Shown here piece after piece: positions 27,787-36,062 of a stretch of DNA of 64,000 bases. Origin of the DNA: Acidobacteriota bacterium (GTDB taxonomy: Bacteria; Acidobacteriota; Terriglobia; Terriglobales; Acidobacteriaceae); contig JAFATF010000226.1 in assembly GCA_019244045.1 (NCBI GenBank), forward strand, positions 28,291 to 92,290, in the 5' to 3' direction. Made by a program: the position numbers and the translations under genes. The stretch's first letter is position 1. Every line of letters starts with the position of its first letter. The notes under the pieces are model-generated. The model was not told the DNA's origin, did no database searches, and saw only the letters and a list, made by a program, of their open reading frames with translations.

Positions 27787-27816
27787 TTGACTTTGCGCAT
27801 CTGGAGCGGTTAGCAT
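27787..27816 (+). promoter_or_regulatory. gvpJ: Putative internal promoter ahead of gvpJ-gvpA
   Basis: TTGACT (27787-27792) and TAGCAT (27811-27816) are spaced by 18 bases in the 161-base gap between gvpK and gvpJ, the largest gap within the cluster. Transcription would start about 45 bases before the gvpJ ATG. A separate promoter for the main structural gene would fit the high GvpA demand. No terminator is seen in the gap. Confidence 0.45.
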
Positions 27817-27867
27817 CACCCGGCGGAATGGCAGTTTTCTATAAGTCCCTCAGAAGAGAGCCAGCTC

Positions 27868-28179
27868 ATGGAAAGAGTGCCCAGCGTCTCCGGAACCGCG
27901 AATCTACTCGACATACTGGACCGCGTGCTCGACAAGGGATTGGTAATTGCAGGCGACGTGCGCATCTCGCTGGCCAACGTGGAGTTGCTCACCATCCGAG
28001 TGCGGTTGTTGGTCTGTTCCGTGGATAAGGCCGAACAGATAGGGCTTAACTGGTGGAAATATGACCCCCATTTGAGTCTGCCCGCGCCTCCGATCCCTCC
28101 CGTCCTGCCCGAGCGGCCGGAGGGGCAAGTGCGGCGCAGGCGGCCGGCAAGAGGCCGGGCTCGCACTCGTAGGCGCTAG
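27868..28179 (+). CDS. gvpJ: Gas vesicle protein GvpJ with Arg-rich tail
   Basis: A GvpA-fold minor gas vesicle protein. The core (residues 12-70) reads [41 protein letters not shown] and then IGLNWWKYDPHLS. The ELLTI and W-W-x-x-DP-LS features match Bacillus GvpJ. Residues 71-103 are a Pro-rich run followed by a strongly basic end (RRRRPARGRARTRRR), unlike the acidic or mixed tails known to me. The start is ATG 27868 after AGAAGAGAG. It is followed by gvpA 21 bases later. Confidence 0.9.
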   Translation: MERVPSVSGTANLLDILDRVLDKGLVIAGDVRISLANVELLTIRVRLLVCSVDKAEQIGLNWWKYDPHLSLPAPPIPPVLPERPEGQVRRRRPARGRARTRRR

Positions 28180-28200
28180 GACATTGAGGAGGAGGATTGC

Positions 28201-28506
28201 ATGGCTGTCGAACGTGTCTCTGGCGGTTCGAGCCTAATTGACGTTCTCGATCGAGTACTGGACAAAGGCATTGTGATTGACGCCTGGGTGAGGGTCTCTC
28301 TCGTCGGTATCGACCTGATTACGGTGGAAGCGCGCGTGGTTGTGGCTTCGATCGATACTTATCTGAAGTATGCCGACGCAGTGGGCCTCACCGGTCTAGT
28401 CTCCCGCCCGCAACTGACCGCGGTCGAGGAAGCGCCGGTGACCGTCGAAACCGCGCGGCGCGTCACCCGGGGGCGGGTGCCGAGGACCGCCCGTACAGCC
28501 CGATAG
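28201..28506 (+). CDS. gvpA: Major gas vesicle structural protein GvpA
   Basis: The main rib-forming wall protein of gas vesicles. The core (residues 10-64) is close to the standard Gvp[21 protein letters not shown], then [20 protein letters not shown], then [15 protein letters not shown]. This identifies the cluster beyond doubt. The protein is 101 aa, because a 37-residue tail follows the core, beginning GLVSRPQ and ending in a Thr/Arg-rich [15 protein letters not shown]; many GvpA proteins stop soon after the core. A strong ribosome binding site, GAGGAGGA, precedes ATG 28201. Only one gvpA copy is present. Confidence 0.97.
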   Translation: MAVERVSGGSSLIDVLDRVLDKGIVIDAWVRVSLVGIDLITVEARVVVASIDTYLKYADAVGLTGLVSRPQLTAVEEAPVTVETARRVTRGRVPRTARTAR

Positions 28507-28526
28507 AATACGGGGAATAAAGCGGG

Positions 28527-30695
28527 ATGGCGAGCCCTTTACTGCGTCCAAAGCTTGAGGATCTGATCGGCGACGGCTCGCACGGTCCCGCGGCTTTACG
28601 CCTGCTGGCCGCCGAGCGCCCGGAAGAAATTCTCCCGGTACTGCTCGAAGAAATTGGTAATCTCGGCTTTCCTCGTGCTCTCATCCTGACGCTCGACTTT
28701 GAAACCGGTGAAATCAAGCCTGCAGCCTCGCTCCATTCCGAGCGAGCATTCTTACGCAAATTCCACACCTTCTTATGGGCAACGGAGAACCCCCTGGTCG
28801 CAGCTCTCATACGTGGCAAGGCGGTTTTGCTGCCCGCCAACTCGATCAAGGAACACCCACTTTACCTAGTACCTATGGCCTATCGCAGCCGTACCCGTTG
28901 CTGGGAGGCAGAGCGCGAGTGGCAGCTGGAGTGCCTGGCGGCTCAGAACTTTTATGGACGTAGAAAATTGCAAGTGCAGGAGCAAACTTGCGCCATCTGC
29001 AACATGCGATCCTACGTCATGTTGGTGGTTGCCCAAACCCCAAAGCGGCGGAGCGAAAAGCAGCTGCGCGCTCTTCGCGCCATTGTCGACCGCGCCAACC
29101 GACACCTCTCGCGCCTGTTTAAGGTGGAACACTATTACAACCGCATGCGTGACATGGAAGTCACCATCTCGCGCATGGGAACAGTGATGCAAAGCATGGC
29201 TGACCCGGTGATCCTCACCGATAACCAGCATCGCGTGATTATCCAGAATAAGGCAGCGGAGCGCTTCTTCCGGGTGCCGGAAGGCGTCTCCGAAGGAGGG
29301 CGCCGAGCGGTTGAGCTCAACAACCTGCTTTTTTCCGCCGCACTTTCCTCCATGGTGGTCAGCGGCACGGACGCTTCCCGGGATTTGACGCTAGTCGACG
29401 TCATGGAGGGCGAGGAGGTGCTTTTTGAGGCGGTATGCGGTCCGACCACAACCGGGGACGGGACGCGAACCGGTATGGTCACTGTGATGAGGGACGTCAC
29501 AGACTTGCGACGCGCCGATCAGGAGGTGCGCGCGAACCTTGAAAAATTGCGCATGGCCGAGGAAGTCGTCCGCCAGGATCGCGATCGCTTGAATCTGGTG
29601 ATCGAGAACGTTGGCGATCCCATCATTGTGGCGGACAACTCGGCCAAAATCGTCCTCTTTGATCCTCTGGCCAAGGAACTGTTTGCCTCCTCGGGTAGCT
29701 CTCGTGATCCCGAGTTGGTGAAGAACCAAGCCAAGCTTGACGCCTATCTCACCTCCTTCACTTTCTCCTTCGTGGAAAAAGAAAACAAATCTCTACGCTT
29801 GTTTCAGCCCGGCACGCGCAGCGAAATTGAATATGCGGCACGCTCCGGCAAGATTTATGACGGGCGGGGACAGGTGGCTTACACGGTAACGGTTTTACGC
29901 GATTTTTCCACCTGGAGAAAGCTTGAACAGCTGCAGATGGAGAGGCGCATGCTCGAAATGGAGAAGTTCGCCGCGACCGGCCGCCTGGCCGGAACCATCG
30001 CGCATGAAATCAATAACCCCATGGAAGCGATCAAGAATGCAATCTATCTATTGAAGGGCAAACTCGATTCTTCCGCCGAGCCCGTTTATGAAGTTTTAAA
30101 AAATGAGACGGATCGGGTGACCCGCATCGTTCGGCAGATGCTGGGCCTCTACCGCAACACCCATCAGCTGGGAACCTTTGATCTCAACGCCGTGGTCGAG
30201 GACACGCTGGCCCTGTTTGGCCGCCCCCTAATCAAGACGCACATTAACGTTCGTAAAGAGCTGGGGAAGTTGCCTGGCATGCGCGGCTCCGCGGATCAAT
30301 TCCGGCAACTCTTATCTAATCTCGTGGTCAATGCTCAGGATGCCATGCCGCAAGGGGGGGATCTGATCATCCGAACGCGCCACTTGCGTGCCTCCGACGG
30401 TATCCATGGCTGGATCACCATCACCGTCGTCGATACCGGCTCCGGCATTCCTAAGGACCTGCGCGCGAGTATTTTTGAGCCGTTCGTCTCGACTAAAGGT
30501 GAAAAGGGCACGGGATTAGGCTTGTGGATCGTAAAGGGCATCGTGGAAAACCATGCCGGCCGAATTCTGGTCCGCAGTACGCCGGGTAAGGGAACGATGT
30601 TCAAGCTGGCATTCCCCATTTCGCACGAGCTGCCGGTGCCCCGCCTTCCCGACTCCCAGCTGGAAAGGCCTGTGGTGGCAGGCGGTACGTCGTGA
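28527..30695 (+). CDS. Sensor histidine kinase (PAS-type) inside the gas vesicle cluster
   Basis: A 722-residue kinase without membrane helices, so cytoplasmic. Residues 1-200 form a GAF-like sensor region with four cysteines: Cys125, Cys136 and the Cys155/Cys158 CAIC pair. Two PAS-like domains follow (about 225-340 and 355-470, each with a MADPVILTD- or VGDPIIVAD-type start). The HisKA domain has the phospho-acceptor His493 in TIAHEINNPMEAI. The ATPase domain has NLVVNAQDAMP, VDTGSGIPKDL, FEPFVSTKGEKGTGLGLWIVKG and a final GTMFKLAFP. No response regulator is in the window. It starts 20 bases after gvpA and ends 25 bases before the next gvp gene, so a role in controlling buoyancy genes is inferred. 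Confidence 0.92.
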   Translation: MASPLLRPKLEDLIGDGSHGPAALRLLAAERPEEILPVLLEEIGNLGFPRALILTLDFETGEIKPAASLHSERAFLRKFHTFLWATENPLVAALIRGKAVLLPANSIKEHPLYLVPMAYRSRTRCWEAEREWQLECLAAQNFYGRRKLQVQEQTCAICNMRSYVMLVVAQTPKRRSEKQLRALRAIVDRANRHLSRLFKVEHYYNRMRDMEVTISRMGTVMQSMADPVILTDNQHRVIIQNKAAERFFRVPEGVSEGGRRAVELNNLLFSAALSSMVVSGTDASRDLTLVDVMEGEEVLFEAVCGPTTTGDGTRTGMVTVMRDVTDLRRADQEVRANLEKLRMAEEVVRQDRDRLNLVIENVGDPIIVADNSAKIVLFDPLAKELFASSGSSRDPELVKNQAKLDAYLTSFTFSFVEKENKSLRLFQPGTRSEIEYAARSGKIYDGRGQVAYTVTVLRDFSTWRKLEQLQMERRMLEMEKFAATGRLAGTIAHEINNPMEAIKNAIYLLKGKLDSSAEPVYEVLKNETDRVTRIVRQMLGLYRNTHQLGTFDLNAVVEDTLALFGRPLIKTHINVRKELGKLPGMRGSADQFRQLLSNLVVNAQDAMPQGGDLIIRTRHLRASDGIHGWITITVVDTGSGIPKDLRASIFEPFVSTKGEKGTGLGLWIVKGIVENHAGRILVRSTPGKGTMFKLAFPISHELPVPRLPDSQLERPVVAGGTS

Positions 30696-30720
30696 CTTAG
30701 TCTCCACCAGGAGGCAATCG

Positions 30721-31590
30721 ATGCCAACCAAAACACCCCCGAGACGCGCAAATAAGAAAACAGGCCGAGAAGATCTGCACGTAAAAATTGCGGATCAACC
30801 GGCAGCCGCGCCTGATATCAAGCCCGGCGAGGGTGGCCGATACGTATACGGCATCGTGGAAGCCAAAGAGTCGACCAGTTTTGGAAAGATCGGAATTGGC
30901 GGCCAAGGCGACATGGTTTATACGGTCAACTACCAGGACATTGCCGCAGTGGTAAGCAAGACTTCGGTGTACATTTTCGACCCCACACGGGAAAATGCCT
31001 TGGCGCACGAGCATGTCATTGAAACCGTCATGAAGAGCTACACCATCATCCCTATGAGCTTTGGCACCGTGTTTCGCACAGACGATGACATTCGCGAAGT
31101 GCTGAAGAGTATTTACACGTCGCTCAAGGATGTTCTCCACCAAATGGCGGGAAAGCTGGAGTTCGGGTTGAAAGTCAATTGGGATCGCGATCAGATCGTG
31201 GAGGAGCTGACGCACTCGGACGAAGAGATTCGCCAATTCCATCAGGAAATTACCCGCAAGCATCTACAATCTACTTATCTGGCCCGTATGCAGCTGGGGC
31301 GGATGATTGATAAGGCACTGGTTGAACGTTCCAGCCAATACGTGCGAGAAATTTATGAAGCCTTGCGCAGTGTCTGTGTGGCTTCACGGGACAATCAACC
31401 TATCGGTGACAAGATGATCATGAACGCGGCTTTTTTGGTGGAACGCCATCGCGAGGCGGAATTCGATCAGGTGGTCAACCGGATTGCCAGAAAATACGGT
31501 AAGCGCCTGAAGTTCAAGTACACCGGTCCTTGGCCGCCCTACAATTTTGTGAATATAAGACTAAAGCTGGAGCGGGTTACCGCCTCCTAA
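30721..31590 (+). CDS. gvpL: Gas vesicle protein GvpF/GvpL family, copy 3
   Basis: The longest F/L paralogue (289 aa). A basic, Ala/Pro-rich N-terminal extension of about 38 residues precedes the core, which begins GRYVYGIVEAKES. The family signature HEHVIETVMKSYTIIPMSFGTVF is present, quoted here as HEHVIETVMKSY and TIIPMSFGTVF. A helical middle and the terminal YTGPWPPYNFVNIRL follow. The start is ATG 30721 behind CAGGAGG. gvpG begins four bases after the stop. The gvpL label follows its place beside gvpG and is tentative. Confidence 0.9.
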   Translation: MPTKTPPRRANKKTGREDLHVKIADQPAAAPDIKPGEGGRYVYGIVEAKESTSFGKIGIGGQGDMVYTVNYQDIAAVVSKTSVYIFDPTRENALAHEHVIETVMKSYTIIPMSFGTVFRTDDDIREVLKSIYTSLKDVLHQMAGKLEFGLKVNWDRDQIVEELTHSDEEIRQFHQEITRKHLQSTYLARMQLGRMIDKALVERSSQYVREIYEALRSVCVASRDNQPIGDKMIMNAAFLVERHREAEFDQVVNRIARKYGKRLKFKYTGPWPPYNFVNIRLKLERVTAS

Positions 31591-31593
31591 CCT

Positions 31594-31929
31594 ATGCTGC
31601 TGATCGACGACCTCCTGTGCATGCCCATTTCTGGCTTCAAGTTCATCTTGCGTACCCTCGAGAAGGTAGCGAGAGAGCAATACACCGACGATGCTCCCAT
31701 CAAAGAGCGTCTGCTCGAGCTCCAGCTGGCGCTCGAGGCGGGTGATATTTCCGACACGGAGTACGTCAGGCAAGAGGCGGCAATCATCCGGCAGCTTAGG
31801 GAAATCGAGAGGCGCAAACGTGCCGTGGCCGGCTTGCCCGAGCAGACCGAAGGCGGCCTAGTCTTCCGCGGCGGCAAAGATCAGGGCGTCTCGGTGGTTG
31901 TCGACCACCACCTGGAGTCCAGGCGATGA
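31594..31929 (+). CDS. gvpG: Gas vesicle protein GvpG
   Basis: A small helical assembly protein. The GvpG signature is at the start (LLIDDLLCMPISGFKFILRTLEKVA) and is quoted here as DDLLCMPISGFKFIL and TLEKVAREQYTDD. A coiled-coil-prone helix follows (LLELQLALEAGDISDTEY and RQLREIERRKRA). A less conserved C-terminal 35 residues end in HHLESRR. Length is 111 aa, a little longer than the usual 80-90. It sits directly after the third gvpF/L and overlaps the next small gene by four bases (ATGA). Confidence 0.92.
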   Translation: MLLIDDLLCMPISGFKFILRTLEKVAREQYTDDAPIKERLLELQLALEAGDISDTEYVRQEAAIIRQLREIERRKRAVAGLPEQTEGGLVFRGGKDQGVSVVVDHHLESRR

Positions 31930-32138
31930 TGAAGAGGCGGCAAGGTGCAGGTAAGGCCAAAGTGCGCAAGAGGCGTCTTGAGCGACTGCCTCCCAGCGCA
32001 CCGGCAGCCCGCGATGAGGGACCCCGCTTAATACCCCTCGAAGAGAAGGGCAAAGAGCCCTCCCGTCTTGATCATTATCTGGAACTGGCCGATTCGGCGC
32101 TGGGACGGAACCCAGCAAGGCAGGGGAGACAAAAATAG
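31926..32138 (+). CDS. Small basic protein ending the gas vesicle cluster
   Basis: A 70-residue protein of unknown family. The first half is very basic and Ala/Arg-rich (KRRQGAGKAKVRKRRLERLP); the second half is mixed, with a short helix-like HYLELADSALGRNP. The four-base ATGA overlap with gvpG is strong evidence that it is translated and belongs to the cluster. It could bind nucleic acid or an acidic face of a Gvp protein, but nothing in the sequence decides this. I see no terminator between it and the convergent gene 24 bases away. Confidence 0.6.
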   Translation: MMKRRQGAGKAKVRKRRLERLPPSAPAARDEGPRLIPLEEKGKEPSRLDHYLELADSALGRNPARQGRQK

Positions 32139-32161
32139 CCAAACTTCCTCAAGTAAGATCT

Positions 32162-33679
32162 TTATACCGTGGACTTACGCCTTTCGCTCAGCGCCTTTTC
32201 CGCCAGCTCGCAACGCTCCCGCAGCTTCTGCAGCGACGCATTCAGGGTAATGACCTTTTCCATGTGGCCTTGTTGCGCGGCGCTATCAAGGACCAGGCGG
32301 GCATTTTCCTGCGCGGTTTTGGCGGCGGCCACCAGGAGCAAGGTGGCATCAGCATGCGGCATCGCGGCCGGGGTAAGGCGCCTACGCTTCAACTCCGATA
32401 TCTCGGTGCTCAGGCGAGCGACAATCGCTACCATGCGCACCAGAACTCGCCCGTGCTCTGCGCGCAAGCTGTCTTCCTGAAGGTAATCCGCGCAGTACGC
32501 GTCGGCCTCGGCGGCGGTCAGAATCAGATTCGACGAGGTCATGGGCACAATCTCGCGCAGCTTGGGATTGGCAGCCCGAATCCAAGCGCGGATTGATTCC
32601 TCGACGCTGCGCAGTTTGGTTTCTTCCAGAGCGATCCGCCGGGGGTCGGAGGTGGGAGGAAGGGGAGCTTTGGCCGGAGGCCGACTCTTAGCAGCCGGAG
32701 CTGCCCCGGGCACAGCCGTAGGAGCGCCCAAGGGTTGATTGACCACCGGGGTACCGGCCACGACTGCCGCCGCGCGCAGCTTGGGCTGCGCCTCGAGTGA
32801 TCGTTTCAGCTGAATAATGCGGCGAAAACGATCGAGCGAGCTGTTGTAGTCGGACCGGAGTATCTCATCCTCGTCCATGCAGGCGACCAGTTCGACGGTT
32901 ACATCCATTCCATCCACCTGGCCGACGATGCTTCCCCCGCGCTTTTCCACGGTATCAGCAAACTTCTTAATCTCGAAACTGGCAGCGCGAAAGAGCGTGT
33001 CAAATTTCTTACCAAAGCCGGCGTTAAATATCGCAAGGTAACCAAGGACGGTAGGATGATAGAGAAAATTGCCCAAGGATCGCTTCAGGCGGCGCACCTC
33101 TTGCGTGATGCCGGAATCGAGAAAGGCTCCGAAATCGCGGAACATTTCGGCTTTGGCGCGTAGCAGATCAAGGTCGGCTAAGCGTTGCGTTTCCCCGACA
33201 GCCAAGGGCTCGACCTCGCCATCGACCAAGATCTCGGTTAAGGCAATTTCAAACGGAGGAATGGGAAGCGCGCCGTCGAGAGCAAAACCGCGGCGCTCCC
33301 ATTGCCCGGGAACGCGCGGATTGCGGTACAAGAAAGTGGCAATCAGGTCAGTTTTGTCACGATCGACGTCGCCAGGATTGGATTTGCGGGCGTAATAGCG
33401 GAGCAGACCCTCGGCGATTTCTGGATCGGTCTCCTGGGTCAGGCCACAGCGAACCATCGCCGGTGTAACGGCCATGTCCAGCAACTGCAACCATCGCCGC
33501 ATCTCGATCAAAGCCTTAGGGGCCTCGTTGGTGGCGGCTACGAGCTTTTCTACGTCCACCGACACGGGGACGGGAACCTCGCCCGACAGGTAATCTTGCA
33601 ACAGGCGCTGGTAAAAGCCCTGAACGATGGCCAGGATCGCCAGTTCAAATTTTGCGTCTTCCCCCACTTGGCCCTGCAT
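32162..33679 (-). CDS. Conserved-looking two-domain protein of unknown function
   Basis: A 505-residue protein that I do not recognise. The N-terminal 290 residues are largely helical and acidic, with tracts such as FLYRNPRVPGQWERRG and LPIPPFEIALTEILVDG. A Pro/Ala-rich linker (about residues 300-345, PGAAPAAKSRPPAKAPLPP) leads to a C-terminal helical domain with a long final coiled-coil-like stretch. No signal peptide or membrane helix is visible, so it is probably cytoplasmic. It converges on the gas vesicle cluster with a 24-base gap. No motif ties it to vesicles, and the link may be only positional. Confidence 0.75.
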   Translation of the reverse strand: MQGQVGEDAKFELAILAIVQGFYQRLLQDYLSGEVPVPVSVDVEKLVAATNEAPKALIEMRRWLQLLDMAVTPAMVRCGLTQETDPEIAEGLLRYYARKSNPGDVDRDKTDLIATFLYRNPRVPGQWERRGFALDGALPIPPFEIALTEILVDGEVEPLAVGETQRLADLDLLRAKAEMFRDFGAFLDSGITQEVRRLKRSLGNFLYHPTVLGYLAIFNAGFGKKFDTLFRAASFEIKKFADTVEKRGGSIVGQVDGMDVTVELVACMDEDEILRSDYNSSLDRFRRIIQLKRSLEAQPKLRAAAVVAGTPVVNQPLGAPTAVPGAAPAAKSRPPAKAPLPPTSDPRRIALEETKLRSVEESIRAWIRAANPKLREIVPMTSSNLILTAAEADAYCADYLQEDSLRAEHGRVLVRMVAIVARLSTEISELKRRRLTPAAMPHADATLLLVAAAKTAQENARLVLDSAAQQGHMEKVITLNASLQKLRERCELAEKALSERRKSTV

Positions 33680-33949
33680 CTCCGTCGCCCAGCGACACTT
33701 ATTGCGCTATGGCATTCAAATCATCAAAACCCAAAGTGCGGCGCGGCGCAAGGTAACCACCGGTTACCGAAGTGCCGCGCCAGCCCGGCACTAAGGTTCT
33801 CAGAGTCGCGCCTTCCAAGTTCCATTCTCCCGCCAGCAATTCACAATCAAGTCCGGACGTCGGCTTCCGGAGGGAATTCTAAGCCATCCCGGGCGCCGGT
33901 AAGTCGAGGATTGCCTCGACCCGATGTTTCTGAAAAAATAAGAGTTCCC

Positions 33950-35995
33950 ATGTCTGAAATCGGCAGTTTTTCGCTCCTGCTGGCTTTAGCCCTAAGTGCG
34001 TACTCACTGCTGGCCGGCATTGCCGCCTTGACTTACGTAGGCCCCCAAGCGGAGCGACTGGGAGAGACGGCCCGACGCGCGGGTATAGCAACCTTTGCTG
34101 CTGTCCTGATGGCTGCGCTGGTCCTGGTCACGGCGGCCTTTAGCGACGACTTCTCGATCGCATATATCTTCCACCACAGCAATCGTGATCTATCCGCCCC
34201 ATACAAGTTCGCGACACTCTGGTCGGGACAGGAGGGATCGCTCCTATTCTGGTCGCTACTGCTGGCCGGCTATGGCCTAGTTTTGCGGCTGCGGCACAAG
34301 ACCGACCAGCGGCTATTCGCATACGCTTCGGTGATCATTGCTGCGGTCCAGCTTTTCTTTCTGCTGCTGCTCAATTTTGCCGCCCATCCATTCGCGGTGG
34401 TTGAGGGCCAGTTGGCGGCTGACGGAAACGGACTGAATCCCCTGCTGCAGTATCCGGAAATGGTAATCCACCCCCCCATGCTTTACCTCGGATACGTCGG
34501 GTTCACCGTGCCATTCGCCTTTGCATTGAGCGCGTTGATCATGCGCTACCCCGGCGAGAAATGGATCCATATTACGCGCCGCTGGACCATGGTTACGTGG
34601 GGTTTTCTAACTATTGGTATTTTTCTAGGAGCACACTGGGCGTACTCGGTCCTCGGCTGGGGCGGGTATTGGGGATGGGATCCGGTGGAGAACGCCTCGC
34701 TGATGCCATGGCTCACGGGAACGGCGTTCCTGCACTCGGTCATGATGCAGGAGAAGCGCGGCATGCTGAAGATATGGAACATGTGGCTGATCTTTACCAC
34801 CTTCATGTTGTGTATTTTGGGCACGCTCCTGACCCGCAGCGGCATCATCTCCTCCGTGCATGCCTTTGCCCAATCGTCGATCGGTAGCTGGTTTGCGTGG
34901 TTTCTGGCATTCACTCTGGCGGTGTGCGTCGGCTTCTTTGTTGTCAATAAAAGGCACTTGGAGAGCGAACACAGGCTGGAGTCGCTGGTTTCGCGCGAAT
35001 CCAGCTTTGTGTTCAACAATCTGTTGTTTGTACTGGCCTGTTTCACGGTGCTGTGGGGCACTTGGTTCCCCAAGCTGTCGGAGTGGGTCGAGAACACGAA
35101 GGTTACGGTGGGCCCGCCTTTCTACAACAGCGTTGCCGTACCGGTAGCGCTGCTGCTGCTGCTTTTAACCGCCGTCGGGCCATTATTGGCCTGGCGAAAG
35201 ACATCCCTCGAAAGCCTGAAGCGCAATTTTTTATGGCCGAGCCTGGGCGCGTTCGCGGTGGGTGTTGTCATGATCGTCTTCGGCGTCCGCCCCTGGGGGC
35301 AAATTAGCTATTTTTATTCCTTCGTGGCTGCACTGCTGGCCGCGCTGGTCATTTTCACGGTGCTTTCCGAATTTGTGCGTGGCGGGCGAGTCATCGCCGG
35401 GCATACCGGCCAGAATTTGTGGTTGAGCATGGTGCAACTCTGGCATCGCAACACCCGCCGCTATGGGGGCTACGTCGTACATTTTGGGGTAGCGTTGGTC
35501 ATGATCGGCATTCTCGGCACGCCGTTCAATCAGGAGGCCGAAAAAGAGCTGGGCTACGGAGACAAGCTAAATATCGGCAAGTACACCCTGGTTTGCCGCT
35601 CGTATACCCAGGACGACAAGCCGAACTATTCGAGCGAGTGGGCGGTAATTGATGTCTATCAGCGCGACCAGCTCGCTGGGGCGCCGCTTGAAACCATGTA
35701 TCCTGAGCGCCGGTTTTATAAGGCGAGCCAGCAATCGCAGACTTTGCCCCAGATCCGTCCGCATTTTACGAATCCCTTGGTCGTGACCGACCTTTACCTG
35801 GTTTATGAGGGTATTAACCAAGACACAGGGCGGCCGATTATCAAGGCACACCTGAATCCTATGGTGAGCTCCATCTGGTTGGGCCTGCTGGTTATGATCT
35901 TCGGAACCGTCATTGCTTTGGTACCGAATGCCAGCGCGGTTCGAGCCATCGCTCCGGCACGCGTTGAAGCCGTTCCTTTAGGGGCAGGGGATTAG
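33950..35995 (+). CDS. ccmF: Cytochrome c maturation heme lyase subunit CcmF
   Basis: A multi-pass membrane protein of System I cytochrome c maturation that helps attach heme to apocytochromes. Numbered from ATG 33950 (681 aa), it shows many membrane helices. The Trp-rich heme-handling motif WGGYWGWDPVENASLMPWL is present along with HPPMLYLGY and later RRYGGYVVHFG, and a periplasmic domain before the final helix. The frame is open far upstream, but the extension has no coding character and overlaps the divergent gene, so ATG 33950 is preferred. It opens a ccm operon; ccmABCDE are not in this window. Confidence 0.93.
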   Translation: MSEIGSFSLLLALALSAYSLLAGIAALTYVGPQAERLGETARRAGIATFAAVLMAALVLVTAAFSDDFSIAYIFHHSNRDLSAPYKFATLWSGQEGSLLFWSLLLAGYGLVLRLRHKTDQRLFAYASVIIAAVQLFFLLLLNFAAHPFAVVEGQLAADGNGLNPLLQYPEMVIHPPMLYLGYVGFTVPFAFALSALIMRYPGEKWIHITRRWTMVTWGFLTIGIFLGAHWAYSVLGWGGYWGWDPVENASLMPWLTGTAFLHSVMMQEKRGMLKIWNMWLIFTTFMLCILGTLLTRSGIISSVHAFAQSSIGSWFAWFLAFTLAVCVGFFVVNKRHLESEHRLESLVSRESSFVFNNLLFVLACFTVLWGTWFPKLSEWVENTKVTVGPPFYNSVAVPVALLLLLLTAVGPLLAWRKTSLESLKRNFLWPSLGAFAVGVVMIVFGVRPWGQISYFYSFVAALLAALVIFTVLSEFVRGGRVIAGHTGQNLWLSMVQLWHRNTRRYGGYVVHFGVALVMIGILGTPFNQEAEKELGYGDKLNIGKYTLVCRSYTQDDKPNYSSEWAVIDVYQRDQLAGAPLETMYPERRFYKASQQSQTLPQIRPHFTNPLVVTDLYLVYEGINQDTGRPIIKAHLNPMVSSIWLGLLVMIFGTVIALVPNASAVRAIAPARVEAVPLGAGD

Positions 35996-36062
35996 TTTTG
36001 CGGGCAAAGCTTTCGCCCATGGCCGCCGAACAGCGTCCCTGTCCCCCGGATACACCTGTTCC

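Noticed and set aside
27774..28028. An 84-residue ORF overlapping gvpJ
   Set aside because: It lies in another frame of gvpJ, has no motif, and GvpJ itself is certain.
33302..33949. A long N-terminal extension of CcmF
   Set aside because: The open frame overlaps the opposite-strand 505-residue gene, has no CcmF character and the proper membrane start is at ATG 33950.
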